64,000 bases of DNA from an uncultured Bacilli bacterium (GTDB lineage Bacteria > Bacillota_I > Bacilli_A > RF39 > UBA660), in the NCBI GenBank assembly GCA_934148875.1, contig CAKPDJ010000002.1, forward strand, positions 1 to 64,000, given 5' to 3'. Below are positions 40,661 to 48,300 of the stretch, one piece after another. Position numbers and translations under genes: made by a program. Numbering within the stretch: the stretch's first letter is position 1; every line of letters begins with the position of its first letter. The notes beneath the pieces were generated by a model that was not told where the DNA came from, did not search any database, and was given only the letters and a program-made list of their open reading frames with translations.

Positions 40661-41172
40661 TGTATTTACTATTTAAAGAAAACAACAAAATTATAAGAAA
40701 AGAAAAGATAGATGAATATCTAATTAAGAAACCTATATTAAATACTCTAAGAGCTAAATACTTATATAGAGCAGATTATTTAATGCAAGAAAAAGATTAT
40801 TCAGATTTACAAAAGGCAGTAACAGATCCAGCGGATAAACAAGTAGTAGATTTTCTATTAGGAAAAGAATTTAATAAAGAAGATATTAGGGAACTAACAG
40901 CAATCCTTTTACTTAATACCTTCAAATTTGAAGGATTAAGAATAAGAGAGGCTATAGATAATTTAATTGAAGTTATAAGAACAGTAGGAGAAGAATATGA
41001 AGCATTCCAATTTACTAATATAATACTTCCAGGAAAAGTAGTAACAATAAAAGGCATAGTAAATAAAACTGGAGTAGTAAAGGAAATAAATGAAAATGTA
41101 GCAACTATAAAACTATTTACAGGAGAGATATTAGAAATACATGACATGTATAACGTACTAACAGTAATATAG
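40660..41172 (+). CDS. hypothetical protein with KOW/SH3-like C-terminus
   Basis: This 170-residue protein has a helical N-terminal ~110 residues (LRAKYLYRADYLMQEKDYSD, ELTAILLLNTFKFEGL) and a small beta-barrel at the end (LPGKVVTIKGIVNKTGVVKE, then ENVATIKLFTGEILEI). This is similar to a KOW/SH3 fold. No enzyme motif is seen. First larger gene of the early/middle-type operon. Confidence 0.55.
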   Translation: MYLLFKENNKIIRKEKIDEYLIKKPILNTLRAKYLYRADYLMQEKDYSDLQKAVTDPADKQVVDFLLGKEFNKEDIRELTAILLLNTFKFEGLRIREAIDNLIEVIRTVGEEYEAFQFTNIILPGKVVTIKGIVNKTGVVKEINENVATIKLFTGEILEIHDMYNVLTVI

Positions 41173-41181
41173 GAGAAGACA

Positions 41182-41355
41182 ATGGATAAAGAAAAAATTA
41201 AAAATTATATCTACAGATTAGAAATAAAGATAGGACTTTATTTTCTAGCACAATGTGATGAAGCTAAAGAAGAATATAGAAGGGAAGTAGAAAAAGTAGA
41301 AAGGGAATTATTTGAGTATTTATATGAAAAGAATAATATTAATAATAGCAATTAG
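41182..41355 (+). CDS. small helical protein, 57 residues
   Basis: MDKEKIKNYIYRLEIKIGLY and a charged coil (DEAKEEYRREVEKVERELFE) make a likely coiled-coil protein. RBS is ATAGGAGAAG, and it overlaps the start of the next gene by about 30 nt. Confidence 0.55.
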   Translation: MDKEKIKNYIYRLEIKIGLYFLAQCDEAKEEYRREVEKVERELFEYLYEKNNINNSN

Positions 41356-41800
41356 TATGTGTTATTTACTATCAATTATGTATTTTATAGATTATCTCCA
41401 GCACAAGGGAATACAACAAGAAGAAACAGTAGAAACATTTATTATGGAGGAAGCTATAGAAGAGCCCAAACAACAATCCAATAGAATTTATTGTACTTTT
41501 AATATTAGCTTTTACGATGCATGTATAGAGTGTTGTGGCAAAGATGATGGTATATGTGCTAATGGAGAACTAGGTATTCCGTGGGTAACATGTGCAGCAC
41601 CTGCAAGCATTCCATTTGGAAGCACAGTACATATAGAAGGACTAGGGGATTTTATAGTAACTGATAGAGGCGGGGCTATAGTACAAGAGGGTAATGAGTA
41701 TTGTATAGATATATACGTGAATACACATGAAGAAGCATTACAGTACGGGAGACAATATAAAGAAGGATATATAGAATTGGAGGATTATTATGGTTATTAA
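41324..41800 (+). CDS. membrane-anchored 3D-domain protein
   Basis: This 158-residue protein starts with a signal-anchor (MKRIILIIAISMCYLLSIMYF). Its C-terminal 3D domain (YCTFNISFYDACIECCGKDD, AAPASIPFGSTVHIEGLGDF, VTDRGGAIV, CIDIYVNTHEEALQYG) carries the Asp residues that name the family, related to the double-psi barrel of lytic transglycosylases such as MltA. It would act on the cell wall from outside the membrane, perhaps helping entry or cell surface change. A TTG at 41312 with a nearer AAGGGA is an alternative start. Confidence 0.82.
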   Translation: MKRIILIIAISMCYLLSIMYFIDYLQHKGIQQEETVETFIMEEAIEEPKQQSNRIYCTFNISFYDACIECCGKDDGICANGELGIPWVTCAAPASIPFGSTVHIEGLGDFIVTDRGGAIVQEGNEYCIDIYVNTHEEALQYGRQYKEGYIELEDYYGY

Positions 41801-41942
41801 ATTAAAAATAAAAAAGACAGGAGAAATAAAAGAATTACTAGAATTACGTAGGATAAATAGACATGGCTTTATAGAAAAGCAATATGTCTTAAAAGATGAT
41901 GAAATGAATTATAGATTAGAATATGAATTGGAGGAAGTTTAA
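41790..41942 (+). CDS. small hypothetical protein, 50 residues
   Basis: MVIKLKIKKTGEIKELLELR and an acidic end (DDEMNYRLEYELEEV). It lies in the overlap between the 3D-domain gene and AbrB with a TTGGAGG site. The beta-strand pattern is typical of many tiny phage proteins; no family is recognised. Confidence 0.55.
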   Translation: MVIKLKIKKTGEIKELLELRRINRHGFIEKQYVLKDDEMNYRLEYELEEV

Positions 41943-41943
41943 A

Positions 41944-42189
41944 ATGAAAGCAACAGGAATAGTAAGACCCGTGGATCAATTAGGGAGGATAGTAGTTCCA
42001 AAGGAGTTAAGAAGAATATTGGGAGTAGAAGAGGGAAAAACTAGCTTTGAAATATTTATAGATGATAATAACAATATAGTATTAAGAAAATATAATCCAG
42101 GATGTATAGTATGTGGTATATTAGAAAACTTAAAAGATGTAAATGGAATAAAGCTATGTAAGAATTGTATAGAAAAATTTAATGGCTAA
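41944..42189 (+). CDS. AbrB/SpoVT-type transcription regulator with zinc knuckle
   Basis: This 81-residue protein contains MKATGIVRPVDQLGRIVVPK and ELRRILGVEEGKTSFEIFID, the standard swapped-hairpin AbrB DNA-binding domain. Its C-terminus CIVCGILENLKD ... LCKNCIEKF adds a zinc knuckle, as in several clostridial AbrB proteins. It follows TTGGAGGAAG; an upstream in-frame ATG at 41923 is rejected. It likely adjusts host or phage gene expression at the transition state. Confidence 0.92.
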   Translation: MKATGIVRPVDQLGRIVVPKELRRILGVEEGKTSFEIFIDDNNNIVLRKYNPGCIVCGILENLKDVNGIKLCKNCIEKFNG

Positions 42190-42228
42190 ATCTCTTTTGA
42201 TATAATTAAAACAAAGGAGGAATGATTT

Positions 42229-42516
42229 ATGATAAATATAAATATACAGCCATTAATAGTAAATTTATCTATGGAAGAAGAAATAGAATATCTAATGTGC
42301 GAGGTTTCTGAATTTATAGAAGCATTAGAAACAGGATCTAATGCAGAAGCTATCAGTGAAATGTACGATGTATGTCAAGTAATGCAAGGCCTACTAACTC
42401 AATATAAGAAATGCAATAGATATGAAATAGAAGTAGGTAATACAATACATCAGCATAAAATAGATAGATATATAAAAGAAAAGAAACATGATTTTAAATA
42501 CAATAAAAATATTTAG
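42229..42516 (+). CDS. MazG-like NTP pyrophosphohydrolase
   Basis: This 95-residue protein has a short all-alpha NTP-PPase core: SMEEEIEYLMCEVSEFIEAL and AISEMYDVCQVMQGLLTQY, giving the E-x-x-E ... E-x-x-D metal-binding residues. Such single-domain MazG-like proteins lower (p)ppGpp or clean nucleotide pools during infection. RBS is AAAGGAGGAATG. Confidence 0.78.
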   Translation: MININIQPLIVNLSMEEEIEYLMCEVSEFIEALETGSNAEAISEMYDVCQVMQGLLTQYKKCNRYEIEVGNTIHQHKIDRYIKEKKHDFKYNKNI

Positions 42517-42546
42517 AGAGAAATAAAAAAATTTCTCTCTTTTTTA
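42515..42546 (+). terminator. terminator after the MazG-like gene
   Basis: AGAGAGAAAT-AAAAAA-ATTTCTCTCT followed by five T, overlapping the stop region. Confidence 0.88.
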
Positions 42547-42597
42547 TTCTAAAAATTAGGAACAAACATATACATTATAACAAAGGAGAGTGGTAAA

Positions 42598-42735
42598 ATG
42601 AAACTAACAAGTAAATTATTTAAGACTATACAGGAAGTACAAGAGGCTAGAAAACAAATTAAGGATAACGAAAGAGAAGTAGGACTAAAAGAAACTAAAG
42701 AAGGTTATATTCTAACAATATTAAAGGTGGGATAA
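42598..42735 (+). CDS. small hypothetical protein, 45 residues
   Basis: MKLTSKLFKTIQEVQEARKQ and a short strand at the end (EGYILTILKVG). RBS is AAAGGAGAG. The composition fits a helical DNA-binding peptide, but no family is recognised. Confidence 0.55.
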   Translation: MKLTSKLFKTIQEVQEARKQIKDNEREVGLKETKEGYILTILKVG

Positions 42736-42737
42736 AT

Positions 42738-43082
42738 ATGACACTAGAGATATTAAAGGACTTAGAAAAACAACTAACAGATTATGAAGAATTAATATTA
42801 ACTGCACCAAGAAGACATATCCAGGATAAAAACTTAGCAAGAGAATATAATAAAACCATTACAACTATAAGACATGAAAGAAAACAGTATAGCTTACTAT
42901 TAAGCCAACTAATTATTTATGGAAGAAGAGGTCATCAGTTTAAAAATAGGACAACTATAAGAAGACAAAAATATGCAGCTGCTAAACGTTTAGAAAGAAA
43001 AGATTATACAGCAGAAGAAATAGCAAAAGTATTAAACATAAAAATAGAGGAAGTAGAAGAATTTTTATATAGGAGGATCTAA
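42738..43082 (+). CDS. hypothetical protein with C-terminal HTH
   Basis: This 114-residue protein is helical, with a basic centre (APRRHIQDKNLAREYNKTIT) and a C-terminal helix-turn-helix (AKRLERKDYTAEEIAKVLN and EEVEEFLYRR). It overlaps the HNH gene by 1 nt. It may bind DNA together with its neighbour. Confidence 0.62.
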   Translation: MTLEILKDLEKQLTDYEELILTAPRRHIQDKNLAREYNKTITTIRHERKQYSLLLSQLIIYGRRGHQFKNRTTIRRQKYAAAKRLERKDYTAEEIAKVLNIKIEEVEEFLYRRI

Positions 43083-43471
43083 TGTGCGAATGCGTAAATT
43101 GTGGACGACCTGCAAGGGATAAGCACCATTGTGTTTTTAGAAGTAAAGTTAAAGCTTTAACAAAATGTCCTAAGAACATAGTAAACTTATGCGGAGATTG
43201 CCACTATGATATACATCATAAATCTAAAAGCAATATAGACATAAAGATGAAACTAAGATTTCAAAATTATTTAGAAGAATCTTGGTTAAAGAATGAGTTA
43301 ACATATGAAGAAGTAAAAGATACTTTAAAAATATCTGATGCTAATGTACACAGAATATTAAAAACATGTACACTAAAGAATGGTTATTATCAGAGAGAAG
43401 ATGTAATAAGAGAGTGTATGGGGGGAAGGCTCTATACATTAGAAGATTTAAATAGAGGAGAGAAAGTATAA
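43082..43471 (+). CDS. HNH-type endonuclease with HTH
   Basis: This 129-residue protein has CECVNCGRPARDKHHCVF, NIVNLCGDCHYDIHHKS: two CxxC pairs for zinc and the H-H...N...H residues of an HNH nuclease. A C-terminal helix-turn-helix (YEEVKDTLKISDANVHRILK) follows. Unlike free-standing homing endonucleases it sits within an operon of early-type genes. It may be the trans-acting partner that spreads the intron in this genome, or a recombination nuclease. Confidence 0.82.
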   Translation: MCECVNCGRPARDKHHCVFRSKVKALTKCPKNIVNLCGDCHYDIHHKSKSNIDIKMKLRFQNYLEESWLKNELTYEEVKDTLKISDANVHRILKTCTLKNGYYQREDVIRECMGGRLYTLEDLNRGEKV

Positions 43472-43485
43472 CTTTCTCTCTTTTT
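43458..43485 (+). terminator. terminator after the HNH gene
   Basis: GAGAGAAAGT-ATA-ACTTTCTCTC with five T, starting within the gene's last codons. Confidence 0.88.
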
Positions 43486-43526
43486 GTATATAATTCAGAA
43501 AACTGGGGAAAATAAAAGGAGGATAT

Positions 43527-43805
43527 ATGTATAAAAAAGAAGCTGAAGAATTTAACAATATAATAAAAAGATTCAGAATACTAAGAGATGATGATGTAAT
43601 TGAAGCTTATGATTTAATGAAGAGGAGCTTAGTTCTTTATGATAGATTTAGTTATATAAAAGCAGATCTTGCAAAGAATTTTGAGAGAGGTAATCCTACA
43701 AAGAAAAGACTCCAGGAAATTGGAGATATATTATTAAATATTCATGTGACTACCAGACAGATATATCAAAATATAAAAGCTGAAAGGCTGGTGAAGCGTG
43801 ATTGA
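43527..43805 (+). CDS. hypothetical helical protein, 92 residues
   Basis: The product starts MYKKEAEEFNNIIKRFRILR and has a long basic helix near the end (RQIYQNIKAERLVKRD). RBS is AAAGGAGG. It overlaps the RusA gene by 4 nt, suggesting a function in DNA recombination or packaging control; no family is recognised. Confidence 0.55.
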   Translation: MYKKEAEEFNNIIKRFRILRDDDVIEAYDLMKRSLVLYDRFSYIKADLAKNFERGNPTKKRLQEIGDILLNIHVTTRQIYQNIKAERLVKRD

Positions 43806-44191
43806 TAATAGTAAAAGGAAAAGTAAGAGGAAAAGCTAGACCAAGAAAAGGTAAGCATGGTTTTTATACTCCTAATGATACAAAGAGTTATGAAGAGAGT
43901 ATAAGAAAAGAATATATAAGACAGTATAATAAAAAACTAGAAGGCCCAGTAGAATTTATTCTTACTATATATAAAACTAAATCTAAATTTACTAAAAAAG
44001 AGAAAGCTTTAATAGAAGAAGATAAATACTGGTGCATCACTAAACCTGATACCGATAACGTAGTTAAGTTAGTACTGGATGCACTTAATAAAACTGCTTA
44101 TGATGATGATAATCAAGTAGTGAAAATAACAGCATTTAAAAAGTGGACATTAGATGATGAAAGAATTGAATTTATAATTCAAGAAATATGA
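43802..44191 (+). CDS. rusA: RusA-type Holliday junction resolvase
   Basis: This 129-residue protein has VKGKVRGKARPRKGKHGFYTP at the start and KPDTDNVVKLVLDALNKTAY ... DDNQVVKI, with the three conserved Asp that bind metal in RusA. It resolves branched DNA before packaging. The start is a TTG at 43802 overlapping the upstream gene. Length and motifs are complete. Confidence 0.92.
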   Translation: MIIVKGKVRGKARPRKGKHGFYTPNDTKSYEESIRKEYIRQYNKKLEGPVEFILTIYKTKSKFTKKEKALIEEDKYWCITKPDTDNVVKLVLDALNKTAYDDDNQVVKITAFKKWTLDDERIEFIIQEI

Positions 44192-44225
44192 AAATATACA
44201 AATATGTTGTAAAATAAAAGTAGGG

Positions 44226-44810
44226 ATGGATGTGGAGTTTAAAAATAAAAACTTTAGAGTTAGAGCATATTATAAGGATAATATAATCTATATAAATGCT
44301 GAAGATACTGCTAGAGAATTTGGATTTATTAAAAATAATAGAATAGATATAAATAAACTAAATAGATATGCAATAGAATTTGGATATCCAAAGGTAGAAG
44401 AATATATAGAGGAAACCTTATTTTTAATGTTAGGTATGAGAGCAGAAAAGAAAGAAGCTAAGGATTTTCAATTGTGGGTAGCGACAGAGATAATGCCAGC
44501 GCTAAGAAAAGGAGATAGTGAAGAAATTCAAAAATTAAGTATGACCTTTATAGAAACTACCGAGAAAGCAAAGCAACAGTTTAAGCCTACTCATAAGACT
44601 AAGCTTTATTATAACAAGCTAATAAAACAGCTTACTAATAATAAAAAAGAGCAGGAGATAGTTAAAAGCTGGGTATTTGCAACATTAAATGCACGTAAAT
44701 GGGAAGATATATCTGTAAATGATCATGATAAAGTAATAGAAATAATAAAGACTGTAGCAGCATTAATAACTACTAAAGAAGAACAAATAACTTTTTTAAA
44801 GGAGAAATAA
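44226..44810 (+). CDS. Bro-N-like antirepressor-type protein
   Basis: This 194-residue protein opens with a Bro-N-like domain (NFRVRAYYKDNIIYINAEDT, then AREFG, and AKDFQLWVATEIMPALRKG, the usual 'F..WV..EVLP..R..G'). A helical C-terminus ends in FLKEK. Bro-N proteins in temperate phages are antirepressors that control the lysogeny switch. A GTG at 44232 could be the start instead of the ATG at 44226. Confidence 0.75.
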   Translation: MDVEFKNKNFRVRAYYKDNIIYINAEDTAREFGFIKNNRIDINKLNRYAIEFGYPKVEEYIEETLFLMLGMRAEKKEAKDFQLWVATEIMPALRKGDSEEIQKLSMTFIETTEKAKQQFKPTHKTKLYYNKLIKQLTNNKKEQEIVKSWVFATLNARKWEDISVNDHDKVIEIIKTVAALITTKEEQITFLKEK

Positions 44811-44811
44811 T

Positions 44812-45045
44812 ATGGATAATGAAATAAATTTATTAACAATAGCAGCAGACATTGCAGGGAAAGTAGATATAGATAAGGTAGATAAAGACCAATTAAAATT
44901 AAGTGAATATTACATGCAAAGTGATTTAGAGGAATTAAGAAGAATAACTAAAGCCGATAGCGAAGGCTTTAATCCTATTAAAATAAAATTATTACAAAAC
45001 ATTGCAAAGGAAGCTATAAGATCTATATACATTCTAGGATATTAA
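44812..45045 (+). CDS. small hypothetical protein, 77 residues
   Basis: MDNEINLLTIAADIAGKVDI and a helical remainder (SDLEELRRITKADSEGFNPI, LLQNIAKEAIRSIYIL). It begins 1 nt after the Bro-N gene behind AAAGGAG. No family is recognised. Confidence 0.55.
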   Translation: MDNEINLLTIAADIAGKVDIDKVDKDQLKLSEYYMQSDLEELRRITKADSEGFNPIKIKLLQNIAKEAIRSIYILGY

Positions 45046-45061
45046 AAAAGGATGATGCAAA

Positions 45062-45574
45062 ATGGGAAGACGAGTATATGTTAGACAAGTTAATATCGAA
45101 GAAATCTTAAGAGATTACTATAAAGAAAAAAGACTTATACCAAAGTATCAAGAAAAAATAGAAAATTTAAAACTAGAAGATGAACAACTAGAAAAAAGAT
45201 TAAAAAAGAATGACTATACTCTCAGCACCGAATTAACTGCATTAACTATTAGTGAAAAGATACAAGCTAATAGTGAGGGCATTAGTCAACAAGAAAAAGA
45301 AATGTATAAACAATGTCAGTGTATATTAAATAGACAGCAAATAATTTGGGACAAGATAAATGCATATGAAGAAAGAATATTACAGATAAAATTAAAAGCT
45401 AATGATGTAGAAATAGCATTAGAGATACTAAAAGAAGAAGAAAAGCAATTTATAGAATTAAAATACAACAATGAAAAACAATGGCTAGAACTTATGGAAG
45501 AAATGCATATAAGTAAATCAACTGTGAAATATCGGAATGATAAGATAATGAATAAGCTTAAAAAATATTTATAA
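45062..45574 (+). CDS. ArpU/RinA-like late transcription regulator
   Basis: This 170-residue protein is helical with a C-terminal sigma-region-4-like helix-turn-helix (FIELKYNNEKQWLELMEEMH and SKSTVKYRNDKIMNKLKKYL). This layout, and its place at the end of the early/middle gene set before the lysis region, match RinA/ArpU-type activators of late phage genes. It could act on the recurrent boxes, but no direct link is visible. Confidence 0.68.
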   Translation: MGRRVYVRQVNIEEILRDYYKEKRLIPKYQEKIENLKLEDEQLEKRLKKNDYTLSTELTALTISEKIQANSEGISQQEKEMYKQCQCILNRQQIIWDKINAYEERILQIKLKANDVEIALEILKEEEKQFIELKYNNEKQWLELMEEMHISKSTVKYRNDKIMNKLKKYL

Positions 45575-45674
45575 AAATTAATCACAAATTTATAAAAATA
45601 TTTTTTAAAAAATGTTCATAAAAAAATAAATTTTTAATATATATTACTATCAAGACAAAAAAGGAGATAGAAAT

Positions 45675-45842
45675 ATGAAATTAAAGATTTATCAAACTAC
45701 AGGAAAGGATAATGCAACTTTAGTTGTTAATGCAACAATTAAGGAACCTATAGTTTTAGAAAAACTAATTCAATTCTGGATTCAACAAGAAAACCTAGAA
45801 GAAGTAACAGTAATGATAAAAAGAGGCGACAAAGATGCCTAA
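45675..45842 (+). CDS. small hypothetical protein, 55 residues
   Basis: MKLKIYQTTGKDNATLVVNA and an acidic end (ENLEEVTVMIKRGDKDA). Small beta-rich protein with a good AAGGAGATAG site, overlapping the next gene by 8 nt. No family is recognised. Confidence 0.6.
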   Translation: MKLKIYQTTGKDNATLVVNATIKEPIVLEKLIQFWIQQENLEEVTVMIKRGDKDA

Positions 45843-46008
45843 AATAATTTATATAGTTGATATTTACTATACAGAAGATGGTGAGTTCTATGACTGTATA
45901 GAAACTACCAGTGAAATAACAGCAAGAAATATTTATGCAGAATATGCATCTCAAAGAATGTTTATAGCATATATGCATAAATACGAAAATGGAGTAAAAA
46001 TTTATTAA
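45835..46008 (+). CDS. small hypothetical protein, 57 residues
   Basis: MPKIIYIVDIYYTEDGEFYD and a helix (TARNIYAEYASQRMFIAYMH). It overlaps the previous gene and immediately precedes the amylase-like gene, so may be co-expressed with it. No family is recognised. Confidence 0.58.
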   Translation: MPKIIYIVDIYYTEDGEFYDCIETTSEITARNIYAEYASQRMFIAYMHKYENGVKIY

Positions 46009-46028
46009 GTTGTTAAGGAGTTTTATGT

Positions 46029-46925
46029 ATGGAAAATATCATACACTGTTCAGAATGGAAGATTAAACATGTTGATGATAATTTAGAAAAAATAAAAGAA
46101 TCTGGATATACAGCAGTCTTGGTTGGACCAGTTCAATATAGCAAAGAAGGACATGAATGGTGGAAACTATACCAACCTTATGGATTTAGTATAGGGAATA
46201 AATTAGGAACTAAAGAAGATTTAGAAAAGCTATGCTATCATGCAAAATTCTTAGGAATAAAAGTAATTGTAGATGTAGTAATAGAACATGTAGCATCAGA
46301 TGAAAAATTGAATTTAGTTCCTCATGAAAAAGTAGATAAAACATTAACATCAAATCATTACTTTTGGAAAGAGGCTATCAAAATAACAAATTGGAATGAT
46401 AGAAGCCAAGTAGTTAATTTATCACCAGGACTTCCTACTATGGATACATCAAATTATGAACTACAAGATATTATTTACAACTTTTTATTAGAACTTATAA
46501 ACATTGGGGTAAATGGAGTAAGAATTGATAGTGCTAAAAATATAAGTTTACCTGAAGAAAACGGAAATCATTTTTACACAAGAGTAATAGGAAATCTTCC
46601 AAAAGATTTTTACGTAATGAGTGAGTTGATATTTATAGATGAAAAACTTCTTAATATGTATTCAAAATATACAAAAGTTCTAACAGAAAACCAAAGTTAT
46701 AAAAATAAAAGTAAGTTAGTTACATTTGCAGAATCTCATGATAGTTATTTGGAATTTAAAAGTACAGCTGCATGGGATAAACAAAAATTAATAAAGAAAT
46801 ATCAAGAGGCTGCTAAAAACAATAATGGTGCCGACCTAATGTTTTATGTAAGGCCCCTTGAAGATAAATGCAATAATTTATGGTGCCACCCAGATATTAT
46901 TGCTGTTAATAAAACAAGATTATAG
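46029..46925 (+). CDS. GH13 alpha-amylase-like glycosidase
   Basis: This 298-residue (beta/alpha)8 protein has the GH13 regions: region I DVVIEHVA (about 82-89, Glu replaces the usual Asn), region II GVRIDSAKN (about 162-170, nucleophile Asp), region III with Glu in VMSELIFID (about 200), and region IV ESHDSY (about 235, final Asp). The three acids are present, so it may be active. It lacks domain C and is shorter than most amylases. It lies directly before holin and endolysin genes. A role on a capsule, storage glycan or wall polymer is possible; see findings. Confidence 0.85.
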   Translation: MENIIHCSEWKIKHVDDNLEKIKESGYTAVLVGPVQYSKEGHEWWKLYQPYGFSIGNKLGTKEDLEKLCYHAKFLGIKVIVDVVIEHVASDEKLNLVPHEKVDKTLTSNHYFWKEAIKITNWNDRSQVVNLSPGLPTMDTSNYELQDIIYNFLLELINIGVNGVRIDSAKNISLPEENGNHFYTRVIGNLPKDFYVMSELIFIDEKLLNMYSKYTKVLTENQSYKNKSKLVTFAESHDSYLEFKSTAAWDKQKLIKKYQEAAKNNNGADLMFYVRPLEDKCNNLWCHPDIIAVNKTRL

Positions 46926-46975
46926 TATAGAATATTAAAAAAAATAAAAAGTGTTACTGAAAGGAGGTGATAAAA

Positions 46976-47218
46976 ATGAAACAAATTTTTAAATCTCTAG
47001 TAACTAGATTGAATAATAAAGGTACTATAGTATCTTTAGCAGCTTTAATAGTAAGTCTATTATGCCAATTTGGACTTAATATTGATAGTGAAAAAATATT
47101 AACTATAGTACAAACTATCTGTAGCATTTTAATAATTCTAGGATTACTAAATGATCCTACAGATAATACAAAAGGATACATTCCAGGAATTAGTGACAAA
47201 CTTGTAAATAAGGAGTGA
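46976..47218 (+). CDS. phi-LC3-type holin
   Basis: This 80-residue protein has two hydrophobic segments (GTIVSLAALIVSLLCQFGLN and KILTIVQTICSILIILGLL), then the hallmark NDPTDNTKGYIPGISD tail of the phi-LC3 holin family. It should make the pores that release the endolysin. RBS is AAAGGAGGTG with the ATG at 46976; the gene directly precedes the lysozyme gene. Confidence 0.93.
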   Translation: MKQIFKSLVTRLNNKGTIVSLAALIVSLLCQFGLNIDSEKILTIVQTICSILIILGLLNDPTDNTKGYIPGISDKLVNKE

Positions 47219-47222
47219 TTTT

Positions 47223-48209
47223 ATGGATTGTAAGATAATTGATATCAGTTTTTATCAAGGGAATATTAATTGGGATATCATCAAAAGTTCATATCAAGGT
47301 GTTATTATAAAATCATCACAGTATAACTGGGAAGACACTATGCTAAGAAGCCATATACAGAATTGCATAGATAGAGATATACCATTTGGATTATATCACT
47401 ATTATGGTAATGATTCTATTTCCGCTGGTAATGGAACAGAAGAAGCAAAATTCTTCTTGCAATATATTAATGAATTTAAGGACCACATAAGGCTTATGTG
47501 TTTCTTAGATATAGAAGCAAGTATGAAAGGTGGAGAATTAGAATGTCTTAATTATTTAATTCAAAATTCTCCAGTTAAAATAGGAATATATAGTGGAGAA
47601 TATTTCTATAGAGATAACTTAGCAGCAATTAATCCAGGAGTACCTATATGGATTGCAAATTATAGTAATAAGCCAAACTTAGATATGATAGGTTGGCAAT
47701 ACAGTTGCACAGAAACTATAGATGGAATAGATGTAGATCATAATGTTTTTAATCAAGAAGTATTTCTTAAAAAGCAAGTCACAAACAATAATTTAGTAGG
47801 AGGTATTTATAAGATGGCAGGAAATATAAATATGAGAGCTAAATACAGAGAAAATGGAGTAGATGTATGGACCAGATGGTATAACATGGATACAGAATCA
47901 TGCACACCATATAAAAATATTACTGGTATAGAAATTTATACAGAGCTTCCATTAAAATGGGGAGTATGCATGAATGAAAAATATATTAATATTGAAGGTT
48001 CAGGTGTAATAGAAGGTTCTGAAATCTATGCATTCCAAGCTTATCTAACAGACCAATCTAAAAAGACTTATTATTGGGTAAGTTCACCAGGAGATGTAGA
48101 AGGATATGAATGGTGGGCAAATAATTGTAAAACAGAAAATATACCTGCTGTATGTGCAAACACTAAAGGATGCAGTCCATTAAATGCTATAAAATTAAGA
48201 CTAGGATAA
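47223..48209 (+). CDS. GH25 lysozyme endolysin
   Basis: This 328-residue enzyme has a GH25 muramidase domain (~1-190: IIDISFYQGNINW with Asp7, YHYYGNDS, FLDIEASMKG with the catalytic Asp/Glu at about 95-97, and WIANYSNKPNLDMIGWQYS). The remaining ~135 residues form a different, beta-rich binding domain (TRWYNMDTESCTPYKNITGI ... YYWVSSPGDVEGYEWW) with four cysteines. There is no LysM or classical SH3 repeat. It cuts glycan chains between MurNAc and GlcNAc. Confidence 0.93.
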   Translation: MDCKIIDISFYQGNINWDIIKSSYQGVIIKSSQYNWEDTMLRSHIQNCIDRDIPFGLYHYYGNDSISAGNGTEEAKFFLQYINEFKDHIRLMCFLDIEASMKGGELECLNYLIQNSPVKIGIYSGEYFYRDNLAAINPGVPIWIANYSNKPNLDMIGWQYSCTETIDGIDVDHNVFNQEVFLKKQVTNNNLVGGIYKMAGNINMRAKYRENGVDVWTRWYNMDTESCTPYKNITGIEIYTELPLKWGVCMNEKYINIEGSGVIEGSEIYAFQAYLTDQSKKTYYWVSSPGDVEGYEWWANNCKTENIPAVCANTKGCSPLNAIKLRLG

Positions 48210-48220
48210 AATACAAGAGG

Positions 48221-48246
48221 GGGAGCCACTAGGCTCCTTCTTTTTG
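48221..48246 (+). terminator. terminator of the lysis operon
   Basis: GGAGCC-ACTA-GGCTCC followed by TTCTTTTTG. Confidence 0.88.
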
Positions 48247-48300
48247 TTTATAGTATATTCTAAGTTACTATTTTATATAATAAAGACAGGAGGTGATAAA

